DNA of 5,321 nt, taken from an uncultured SAR86 cluster bacterium. GTDB lineage: Bacteria > Pseudomonadota > Gammaproteobacteria > Magnimaribacterales > D2472. The DNA lies in the NCBI GenBank assembly GCA_938075575.1, contig CALJHI010000067.1, positions 1 to 5,321 on the forward strand, given 5' to 3'. Position 1 is the stretch's first letter. Each line of letters opens with the position of its first letter. Shown one piece after another: positions 1-4,929 of the stretch. The notes beneath the pieces are model-generated. The model saw nothing but the letters and a program-made list of their open reading frames with translations, was not told the DNA's origin and made no database searches. The translations under genes and the position numbers were made by a program.

Positions 1-1049
1 AACCGCTCAAGTTTTTTAGCCTGATCAAATAAGTTTCCATTTCCATGCAAAAGCTTATTTTCTGCTCCCTCTAATGCAGAGAAAGACATATTCAAATGTC
101 TTTTTAGCTCTTTAATATCTGTATTTAAACCATTAAATTTATCAATCATCAAGCCAGCTCTCTTTGCAATATCTTGCGCATTCTTATTTTGTGAATCCAG
201 CTTCCATAAACTCTCGGCCATTCGTAGAATAGATATAAGATTGATGGGAGTGACGAACCCCATTTGATTCTGCATTGCTAGCCTCTGAATATCCCAATCA
301 GACTTTAATGCAGAGGATAAAGCTGACTCTAATGGAACAAAAATTAGAACATAGTCAGGCGCATTAAGACCCTCAAGAGAAGTATAGTCCTTCTCAACTA
401 GCCCCTTCATATGATTCTTGATAGATTTTACATGTTCCTTAAGAGCAGCCTTTTCATCAACAGAGTTATTTGCATCAATAAATTTTGTATAAGCAGTGAG
501 AGAAACTTTTGAATCAATAATAATATTTCTATTATCTGGCAGATAGATCACCGCATCCGGAAAATAATTTTTACCATCTTTACCTTTAAAAGATTTCTGA
601 AGTTCATAATCTATCCCATTCCTTAGTCCTGATTCTTCCAATGTTCTCTCTAGGACCATTTCACCCCATGCACCCTGAGATTTTGAGTCAGACTTTAACG
701 CATTTGTTAGATTGTCTGCGTCAACACTGATTTTGGTTGTTTGTTCTACGACTTTTTCTACCTGCAAAGAAAAATTTTCTTTAGCACTGGCTTGCTCTTT
801 TTTGAGTTCACTTATTTGATTGTTGAGCATTCCGATTTGTTCTTTAAAGGGTGCCAGGGTCTGTTGAAGTCTTTCAAAATTATTTTTATTTACTGACTCG
901 CTACTTTCTTTAAGTATTTTATTTGCCAAGTTAATAAAACTTAATTCAATAAATTTATTTCTTCTTTTGCTTATATAGTAAATAATTGCAATTATAATTA
1001 ATGCAACTAAAGTAATTGCTATTAAAATAACGAAATTTTCTTGAGCCAT
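1..1049 (-). CDS. rmuC: DNA recombination protein RmuC, 3' end outside window
   Basis: RmuC-family protein, known in E. coli as a factor limiting recombination at inverted repeats and thought to be a nuclease-like protein. The first 349 codons are visible and the C-terminus lies beyond the left edge. Residues 5-27 form one hydrophobic segment followed by KRR, which predicts an N-terminal membrane anchor with a cytoplasmic body. Residues about 45-110 are polar and helical, as expected for the family's coiled coil. The core follows: QGAWGE (125-130), a PD...DSK arrangement (P164-D165, D179-K181) matching a PD-(D/E)xK nuclease fold, FVPLESA (237-243), VTPINLISILRMAESLW (266-282) and a GLMIDKF segment (299-305). 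The E. coli protein is about 475 residues and the N-terminal linker here is shorter. The ATG is the only start before an in-frame stop at 1059-1061. The leader is A-rich with no Shine-Dalgarno sequence. It is divergent from the aminotransferase gene. The family call is secure; the biochemical role is only known in outline. Confidence 0.95.
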   Translation of the reverse strand, partial: MAQENFVILIAITLVALIIIAIIYYISKRRNKFIELSFINLANKILKESSESVNKNNFERLQQTLAPFKEQIGMLNNQISELKKEQASAKENFSLQVEKVVEQTTKISVDADNLTNALKSDSKSQGAWGEMVLERTLEESGLRNGIDYELQKSFKGKDGKNYFPDAVIYLPDNRNIIIDSKVSLTAYTKFIDANNSVDEKAALKEHVKSIKNHMKGLVEKDYTSLEGLNAPDYVLIFVPLESALSSALKSDWDIQRLAMQNQMGFVTPINLISILRMAESLWKLDSQNKNAQDIAKRAGLMIDKFNGLNTDIKELKRHLNMSFSALEGAENKLLHGNGNLFDQAKKLER

Positions 1050-1088
1050 AATTATTTTTTATTTTTTAACTAATACATCAAACATATC
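1050..1088. promoter_or_regulatory. 39-base divergent control region between rmuC and the aminotransferase gene
   Basis: The two start codons face away from each other across only 39 bases, almost all A or T, with two runs of six T on the plus strand. Any promoters for both genes must lie here or reach into the opposite coding sequence. No clear -35/-10 pair and no Shine-Dalgarno sequence is visible for either gene, so only the role is inferred, from gene geometry. Confidence 0.35.
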
Positions 1089-2297
1089 ATGTCAGATTCT
1101 ATTCTAAACCATTTTCAAGATTTAAAGTCCTCAGGCCTTAATATAGACATAACCCGAGGAAAGCCTGAATCTAAACAGTTAGATCTTAGTAATGAGCTTT
1201 TAACAATTGAAGTTGAGCCTTATTTAGGTAGCGTAGATTTAAGAAATTATGGAGAGCCTTTAGGGCTAATAGAGGCCAGAAAACTTGGCGCAGAGCTTCT
1301 AGGCGCTCCTGTAGAAAATATTATTACAGGTGAGCAGTCTAGTCTTCTGCTTTCCTATCAAACAATGTTATCGCATTATTTATTTGGAGTAGATATTGCT
1401 TGGAAGGATTTAAAATCTCCTAAGTTTATCTGTCCAGTTCCTGGCTTTGATAGACATTTCAGAATGTTTGAAGATTTGGGCATTGAAATGCTCACAGTGC
1501 CTCTTACCGATAAAGGAATATCAATCACCGATTTAGAGGATATTCTTAATAAAGAAACAGATATAGTTGGATTGATTTGTGTCCCAAGACACTCCAATCC
1601 ATCTGGTGAGGTTTTTTCAGATCAAAATATTTTAGAAATCTTTAGATTGGTAAAAAATTACTCCAAAGATTTTGTTGTCTTGTTTGATAATGCATATTTA
1701 GTTCATGACTTCCTGCCTACCATGAAACAGTCAGATGTTTGGGATCTAGCCAAGAAAGCCAATGCTTTAGATAACGCAATAGTAGTCACGTCTTTCTCAA
1801 AAGTTACCTTTGGAGGAGGAGGGCTATCATTCTTGGCGGCATCTGGAAAAAATTTAGAACTCATCAAAAGAATGAGAGCATCAATGGTTATATGCCCAGA
1901 TAAAATTAATCAAAAAAAACATATTGAATTTTTTAAAAATAAAGATTCAATTCTGGATCATATGGAGCTTCACGCAAAACTTATTCGTCCAAAGTTTGAG
2001 ATTGCATACAAAGTTCTTGAAAGCATTTCAGATAAATATGGCTCCTTCTCAAGACCTACAGGGGGCTATTTCATAACCTATACAACTAATAAACCAATTG
2101 CCACAAAAGTTATTGAAATCTGTAAGTCCGCTGGAGTTCTGATAACACCAGCCGGAGCTACTTTTCCATACGGCACTGATCCGCTAGATAACACTATCAG
2201 AATTGCACCAACATTTATCGAAGAAAATGATTTAGCAGTTGCCATGGATGTTTTTATAACAGCTGTACAAATAGCTCATGACGATCTATTGAAATAG
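1089..2297 (+). CDS. PLP-dependent aspartate aminotransferase, AspT/MocR-like class I subgroup
   Basis: Fold-type I aminotransferase of the family that includes the aspartate aminotransferase AspT of Corynebacterium glutamicum; the expected reaction is L-aspartate plus 2-oxoglutarate to oxaloacetate plus L-glutamate in the cytoplasm. Family signatures in order are DITRGKP (20-26), DLRNYGEPLG (50-59), GEQSSL (81-86), CPVPGFDRHF (115-124), SNPSG (169-173), FDNAYLVH (199-206), SFSKVTFGGGG (235-245), GGYFITY (325-331) and IRIAPT (370-375). K238 is the predicted Schiff-base lysine, D200 and Y203 the cofactor contacts, N170 the substrate/cofactor asparagine and R371 the carboxylate-binding arginine. 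At 402 residues it is slightly shorter than typical members, mainly at the N-terminus. An in-frame stop at 1071-1073 limits extension, so the ATG stands although no Shine-Dalgarno sequence precedes it. Only 10 bases separate its stop from the convergent hspQ stop. The substrate is inferred from family; another amino acid or keto acid is possible. Confidence 0.9.
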   Translation: MSDSILNHFQDLKSSGLNIDITRGKPESKQLDLSNELLTIEVEPYLGSVDLRNYGEPLGLIEARKLGAELLGAPVENIITGEQSSLLLSYQTMLSHYLFGVDIAWKDLKSPKFICPVPGFDRHFRMFEDLGIEMLTVPLTDKGISITDLEDILNKETDIVGLICVPRHSNPSGEVFSDQNILEIFRLVKNYSKDFVVLFDNAYLVHDFLPTMKQSDVWDLAKKANALDNAIVVTSFSKVTFGGGGLSFLAASGKNLELIKRMRASMVICPDKINQKKHIEFFKNKDSILDHMELHAKLIRPKFEIAYKVLESISDKYGSFSRPTGGYFITYTTNKPIATKVIEICKSAGVLITPAGATFPYGTDPLDNTIRIAPTFIEENDLAVAMDVFITAVQIAHDDLLK

Positions 2298-2307
2298 TTA
2301 TTAATTA

Positions 2308-2640
2308 CTAATTATTAGTTCTTGTATGGGGTATATATTTCTTCCCATCAAAATGTGAAAAGATCTTTCTAATGTCTGGGTGGCAACATTCCTTCATATT
2401 TTGGTCTAGCGAGAGGTTTTGCTCAGAGACGTAGGCAATATAAAAAATATCTTTATTCTCAGCCAATAGGTGATAGAAAGGTTGATTTTTATGAGGCCTG
2501 ATCTCTTTTGGTATTGCTAAATACCATTCTTCACTATTATTAAATACAGGGTCAACATCAAATATCACGCCTCGGAAGTTTAGATATTTATGTTTTACAA
2601 TTATTCCAATAGAGAACTTTGCTTCTATGAGTTCATGCAT
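2308..2640 (-). CDS. hspQ: heat shock protein HspQ (YccV-like, hemimethylated DNA-binding domain)
   Basis: Small cytoplasmic protein of the HspQ/YccV family. In enterobacteria it is a heat-shock protein reported to bind hemimethylated DNA, affect DnaA levels and act as a specificity factor for Lon protease. The whole 110-residue product is one domain, close to the E. coli length of about 105. Diagnostic motifs are AKFSIG (7-12), FRGVIFDVDP (22-31), EEWYLAIP (37-44), RPHKNQPFYHLLAEN (48-62), YVSEQNL (70-76) and HPDI before the C-terminal helix. Two adjacent cysteines (C85, C86) lie just before HPDI. The C-terminus after residue 96 is a polar extension. An in-frame stop at 2653-2655 means that the ATG is the furthest upstream option. 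There is no Shine-Dalgarno sequence. It converges on the aminotransferase gene and is divergent from the ybjQ-family gene. No sigma-32 promoter could be picked out by eye. Confidence 0.95.
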   Translation of the reverse strand: MHELIEAKFSIGIIVKHKYLNFRGVIFDVDPVFNNSEEWYLAIPKEIRPHKNQPFYHLLAENKDIFYIAYVSEQNLSLDQNMKECCHPDIRKIFSHFDGKKYIPHTRTNN

Positions 2641-2676
2641 TATATTAATAAATTAAATCATTTTAGGTAATTTGTC
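2641..2676. promoter_or_regulatory. 36-base divergent control region between hspQ and the ybjQ-family gene
   Basis: Only 36 bases, almost all A/T, separate two outward-facing start codons. For the plus-strand gene, AGG at 2665-2667 lies nine bases before the ATG and may be a weak ribosome binding site. No convincing -35/-10 pair is visible for either direction, so promoter elements probably extend into the coding sequences. The regulatory role is inferred from geometry. Confidence 0.35.
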
Positions 2677-3018
2677 ATGGATCAAAAAATATTAGTTGTC
2701 TCCTCAAATGAAATTTCTGGTTATGACCACATAGAATGTCTTGGTATTGTTCAAGGCAGTACAGTTAAATCAAGAAATTTCTTAAGTGATTTCTTGGCAT
2801 CTTTAAAAACTATTATAGGAGGAGAGTTAGTAGGATATTCAAAGCTTCTTGCATCCGCAAGAGAGCAGGCATATGATCGCATGATTCAAAATGCTGAAGC
2901 ACTAGGAGCAGATGCAATTGTAAGCTTTAGATTCCAGACCTCATCAATCGCTAAAGGAGCATCTGAGATATTAGCTTACGGCACAGCTATAAAAATAAAA
3001 GGTAAATTAAATGAATAA
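2677..3018 (+). CDS. ybjQ: YbjQ family (UPF0145) putative heavy-metal-binding-domain protein
   Basis: Cytoplasmic protein of the YbjQ/UPF0145 family, whose members form a pentameric ring-like fold and were named heavy-metal-binding from structural work; the physiological role is not established. The 113 residues cover the full domain (usual length about 105). Recognisable blocks are GYDHIECLGIVQGSTVKSRN (15-34), IIGGEL (46-51), the helix AREQAYDRMIQNAEALGADA (61-80) followed by IVSFRFQTS (81-89), and EILAYGTA (97-104). There is no signal peptide or membrane segment. A weak AGG lies nine bases before the ATG. It is divergent from hspQ and overlaps the next gene by eight bases, so the two are very likely cotranscribed. 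There is no cysteine-rich or histidine-rich metal motif (only one Cys and one His), so metal binding should not be assumed. Confidence 0.92.
   Translation: MDQKILVVSSNEISGYDHIECLGIVQGSTVKSRNFLSDFLASLKTIIGGELVGYSKLLASAREQAYDRMIQNAEALGADAIVSFRFQTSSIAKGASEILAYGTAIKIKGKLNE
2997..3002 (+). promoter_or_regulatory. Shine-Dalgarno sequence for the small membrane protein gene
   Basis: AAAAGG lies eight bases before the ATG at 3011 and inside the end of the ybjQ-family gene. It supports that ATG and a genuine overlapping gene over a chance open frame. Confidence 0.5.
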
Positions 3019-3235
3019 AACAGAAAAAACAGCGTTCAGAGAAGCAATCATAGTTGTATTAATGGGGGCAGCTATCAATTTTCCACTTCAAACCTTCTTG
3101 CTGTGGTTAACAATAGATAATTGGCATTGGTCTAATCCATTATCAATTTCGATATTCACTCAGTCAATATTAACAGTTGTGGCACTAATAAGGGTTTATT
3201 CTATTAGAATGCGATTTCAAAGAGGGAAGTTTTAG
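3011..3235 (+). CDS. small two-helix membrane protein, resembles DUF7220-type proteins
   Basis: A 74-residue predicted inner-membrane protein of unknown function. Residues about 12-33 and 46-62 are hydrophobic and are joined by a loop holding three tryptophans and NP (DNWHWSNP, 36-43). The C-terminus is basic (RVYSIRMRFQRGKF). The pattern of an early EA, a first helix with GxxINFPxQ, then FT(x)nRxYxxRxxF resembles small membrane proteins grouped as DUF7220, many found in phage or marine genomes; this match is from memory and is tentative. The ATG overlaps the end of the ybjQ-family gene by eight bases and has a Shine-Dalgarno-like AAAAGG, so translational coupling is likely. Its TAG stop overlaps the TAA stop of the convergent exported-protein gene. 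The two-helix hydropathy and basic tail argue against a chance frame. Confidence 0.75.
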   Translation: MNKTEKTAFREAIIVVLMGAAINFPLQTFLLWLTIDNWHWSNPLSISIFTQSILTVVALIRVYSIRMRFQRGKF

Positions 3236-3594
3236 CCTTTCTTCTTTTTTTCTTTCATTTTTTTTGCCATACCCATTTTTACTCTTTTATTTACCATATC
3301 CTTACACCAAACATCATAAACAGTGGAGTAACTGGCAGCCTGGCTTGCAAGAAAACTTGCTTTAGCCCATCTTTCTTCATTGTATAGATCTTCTTCAACA
3401 TCCTCCCAGGCCTTATCTGCCATAACAAGAAATGCCGCGACAGCCTCTTTAGTTTCTTTACATTCTTTAAAATTAAGCAGGTAGTTTGGATGGTTCATTC
3501 GAGACTCATCAGCATTTTTTTTTGATTCATGATGGTCTGCAAAAATCGATGTTGAGAATGTTAAGGCCATAATTGGCAAAATTAATTTATTCAT
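3232..3594 (-). CDS. small exported Lys-rich protein of unknown function
   Basis: I do not recognise this 120-residue protein. Residues 1-19 look like a Sec signal peptide: one Lys at position 3, a hydrophobic core and a likely cleavage after SIFA (A19). The mature part starts with an acidic/His stretch (DHHES) and continues as a predicted helical protein rich in Ala, Lys and Glu. It has two cysteines, C45 (FKECKE) and C97 (VWCKDM), which could form a disulphide in the periplasm. The central helices carry ERWAKASFLASQAASYSTVY (74-93). The C-terminus is strongly basic and Met/Lys-rich (from residue 103). There is no lipobox cysteine at the cleavage site. A good Shine-Dalgarno sequence supports the start. 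It is the last of three minus-strand genes, 49 bases after the oxidoreductase stop, and may have its own promoter: TAGAAT at 3612-3617 is a weak -10 candidate with no -35. Confidence 0.8.
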   Translation of the reverse strand: MNKLILPIMALTFSTSIFADHHESKKNADESRMNHPNYLLNFKECKETKEAVAAFLVMADKAWEDVEEDLYNEERWAKASFLASQAASYSTVYDVWCKDMVNKRVKMGMAKKMKEKKKKG

Positions 3595-3599
3595 AAAAA

Positions 3600-3605
3600 T
3601 CTCCT
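3600..3605 (-). promoter_or_regulatory. Shine-Dalgarno sequence of the exported-protein gene
   Basis: Read on the minus strand the bases are AGGAGA, with the AGGAG core six bases upstream of the ATG at 3594-3592. It is the strongest ribosome binding site in the window and fixes the start of the signal peptide. Confidence 0.8.
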
Positions 3606-3643
3606 AATGTTATTCTAGTATGACATAAACTCTATTTATTAGT

Positions 3644-4321
3644 TCAGTCCTGCCTCATGATGTCACTGTATTCAAGAATATGAGAGCCACAAAAGTCTTT
3701 GTTAATTAGGGAGACTATGGATGAAGCAACATTGACAGCATTAATATTTCTAAATTTTTTTAGAAAGCCGACCATCATAGGAGCCATAAAATATGAAATC
3801 GTTTCATAGACTTTTATTTCCCATGCAATTTTATAATCTCTTGTTCCTAGAAGATGGCCAGGCCTTGCTATGATAACTTTATCAAAACCAATATTTAAAA
3901 TTTCTTTTTCTAGCATTCCTTTAACTTTGAGATAAAAATTTTTAGAGTTTTGATTTGCACCTACTGCTGAAACTATTGATATCTCTGTTGCCCCTTTATC
4001 AAATGCAGCCTTAGCAAGACCAACTGGCATTTTTAAATCAACTTCTAGAAAATTTAAGCGGTCTTTTTTTCTTATATAAAGCAATTGCATAAGCGAAAGC
4101 CTAGTCCCTGTTGCTATACATACATGATCACAGCTTGGAATATTTGCTAGGATAGCCTTGCTATCTAAATCTGACACAATCTCCTTTATTAAATCAGATT
4201 TATGCCCAAGGCTTTTTCTATTAATTTGAATTTGCTTGTATTTATGATCTTTAAGAAAGCTATAAAGATTTTTCCCAATTAATCCTGAAGCACCAATCAG
4301 CAGCACAACCTTATCATTCAA
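3644..4321 (-). CDS. NAD(P)-binding oxidoreductase, atypical SDR of the TIP30/HTATIP2-like group, TTG start
   Basis: Cytoplasmic Rossmann-fold protein of 225 residues. The nucleotide-binding motif GASGLIG (10-16) is at the N-terminus. It is followed by the CIATGTR strand (68-74), VDLKMPVGLAKAA (94-106), SAVGAN (118-123) and a YxxxK pair (Y130, K134) inside FYLKVKGMLEKEI, then RPGHLLGTR (153-161). S118, Y130 and K134 could serve as an SDR catalytic triad. These features match the atypical SDRs related to TIP30/HTATIP2 and bacterial NAD(P)H-binding proteins; the substrate is unknown. The start is TTG: it overlaps the TGA stop of the upstream kinase gene as TTGA, has GAGGG nine bases upstream, and no ATG or GTG lies between it and the in-frame stop at 4334-4336. 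A later GTG at codon 6 would place the start almost on the Rossmann strand and is less likely. The overlap implies cotranscription and translational coupling with the kinase. Confidence 0.85.
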   Translation of the reverse strand: MNDKVVLLIGASGLIGKNLYSFLKDHKYKQIQINRKSLGHKSDLIKEIVSDLDSKAILANIPSCDHVCIATGTRLSLMQLLYIRKKDRLNFLEVDLKMPVGLAKAAFDKGATEISIVSAVGANQNSKNFYLKVKGMLEKEILNIGFDKVIIARPGHLLGTRDYKIAWEIKVYETISYFMAPMMVGFLKKFRNINAVNVASSIVSLINKDFCGSHILEYSDIMRQD

Positions 4322-4818
4322 AACAAAATACCCTCAATTTGATTAATAATTTTGCCAATAGATTCTGATCCATTAATTGTTTTATCTTGATATTTTTTAT
4401 ATAAAGGGAGTCTCTCCGAATAAGCTTCCTCAACGCTAAAACTTTTAGGTACTGCAAATCCTCTTCCAGACGCATCTCCTATCCTTTTTTTTATATCTGA
4501 AAAAGAAGCATCTATAAATATAAGTAGTGAGAATTGCTTAAGGTGCTTTATTGCTCTATCTGAATAGACAGCGCTACCGCCTGTTGAGATAACTTTATAC
4601 TTATTATCAAGACCCATTATCACTTCTTCTTCAGCCTCTCTTATAAATTTATAGCCAAATTTTATTTTAATATCTTCCATCGAAGCATTATATTTTTTTT
4701 CAATCAACTCATCAGTATCACAAAACGAAAGATCATATTTTTGTGAAACTATTTTCCCAATAGTTGATTTGCCGCAACCAGCCATCCCAATAAAACTAAT
4801 AGATTTCTTTAAAATCAT
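4318..4818 (-). CDS. shikimate-kinase-like P-loop kinase, divergent subgroup
   Basis: A 166-residue cytoplasmic small-molecule kinase with the shikimate kinase fold; the expected reaction is ATP-dependent phosphorylation of shikimate to shikimate 3-phosphate in aromatic amino acid synthesis. The Walker A loop is GMAGCGKST (11-19). The substrate-side residues of shikimate kinases are largely kept: DTD (34-36), R60 in FIREAEEEV and R136 in ERLPLYKKY. Two motifs differ. The usual GGG loop reads TGGSAVYS (79-86), and the lid, normally with an Arg-Pro pair, reads GRGFAVP (118-124). These fit a subgroup usually annotated as shikimate kinase whose lid reads RGIVGL or similar, so substrate specificity is less certain than for canonical AroK. 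No aroB lies downstream, unlike in many gammaproteobacteria. The gene ends inside the TTG start of the oxidoreductase. A TATAAT box lies eight bases before the ATG, and no properly spaced Shine-Dalgarno sequence exists. Confidence 0.85.
   Translation of the reverse strand: MILKKSISFIGMAGCGKSTIGKIVSQKYDLSFCDTDELIEKKYNASMEDIKIKFGYKFIREAEEEVIMGLDNKYKVISTGGSAVYSDRAIKHLKQFSLLIFIDASFSDIKKRIGDASGRGFAVPKSFSVEEAYSERLPLYKKYQDKTINGSESIGKIINQIEGILF
4331..4335 (-). promoter_or_regulatory. Shine-Dalgarno sequence deciding the TTG start of the oxidoreductase gene
   Basis: On the minus strand GAGGG lies nine bases before the TTG at 4321-4319, inside the 3' end of the kinase gene. With the TTGA stop-start overlap it is the main support for the non-ATG start. 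Confidence 0.6.
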
Positions 4819-4826
4819 ACCTATTA

Positions 4827-4832
4827 ATTATA
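4827..4832 (-). promoter_or_regulatory. candidate -10 box (TATAAT) for the kinase-oxidoreductase operon
   Basis: On the minus strand the bases read TATAAT, a perfect sigma-70 -10 hexamer, eight bases before the kinase ATG. Transcription would start about at the initiation codon, giving a leaderless or nearly leaderless mRNA. No recognisable -35 hexamer lies 16-18 bases upstream. In such AT-rich DNA a chance match is possible. Confidence 0.4.
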
Positions 4833-4843
4833 GGCTTTTTACA

Positions 4844-4872
4844 TTGCCGAGACTTGGATATTTCTATATATA
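4844..4872 (+). promoter_or_regulatory. candidate sigma-70 promoter for the VOC-family gene
   Basis: TTGCCG (4844-4849) and TATATA (4867-4872) are separated by 17 bases, and each matches four of six consensus positions. The implied 5' leader is about 50 bases. It lies in the 111-base divergent region 4819-4929, which otherwise shows no gene, hairpin terminator or Shine-Dalgarno sequence near the ATG at 4930. Confidence 0.35.
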
Positions 4873-4929
4873 TCAATGATTTTTAAAAATTTTATTTATA
4901 GTTTTTTCTTAGGCTGCTAAAATAAAATC

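Noticed and set aside
1..1049. Frameshift or truncation in rmuC, since no complete gene is present
   Set aside because: The reading frame is open without interruption from the ATG to the left edge with all core motifs in order; it is simply cut by the window.
1329..1346. GEQSSL instead of an Asn-Ser-Ser-Leu motif in the aminotransferase as a possible active-site loss
   Set aside because: As I recall it, the C. glutamicum AspT sequence also lacks Asn here (DASSL), and the catalytic Lys, Asp, Tyr and Arg are all present.
1376..1597. 73-codon open frame on the minus strand
   Set aside because: It lies wholly inside the aminotransferase gene, opposite its conserved PGFDRHF and SNPSG motifs, and its product resembles no family and has no ribosome binding site.
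2291..2320. Possible bidirectional terminator between the aminotransferase gene and hspQ (CTAATTATTAG at 2308-2318)
   Set aside because: The arms are five bases with one GC pair and there is no stable stem followed by a T run; such palindromes are expected by chance in this AT-rich sequence.
2645..2656. TTAAT-aa-ATTAA palindrome between hspQ and the ybjQ-family gene as an operator
   Set aside because: The arms contain only A and T in an almost pure A/T gap, so the chance expectation is high and nothing else supports a binding site.
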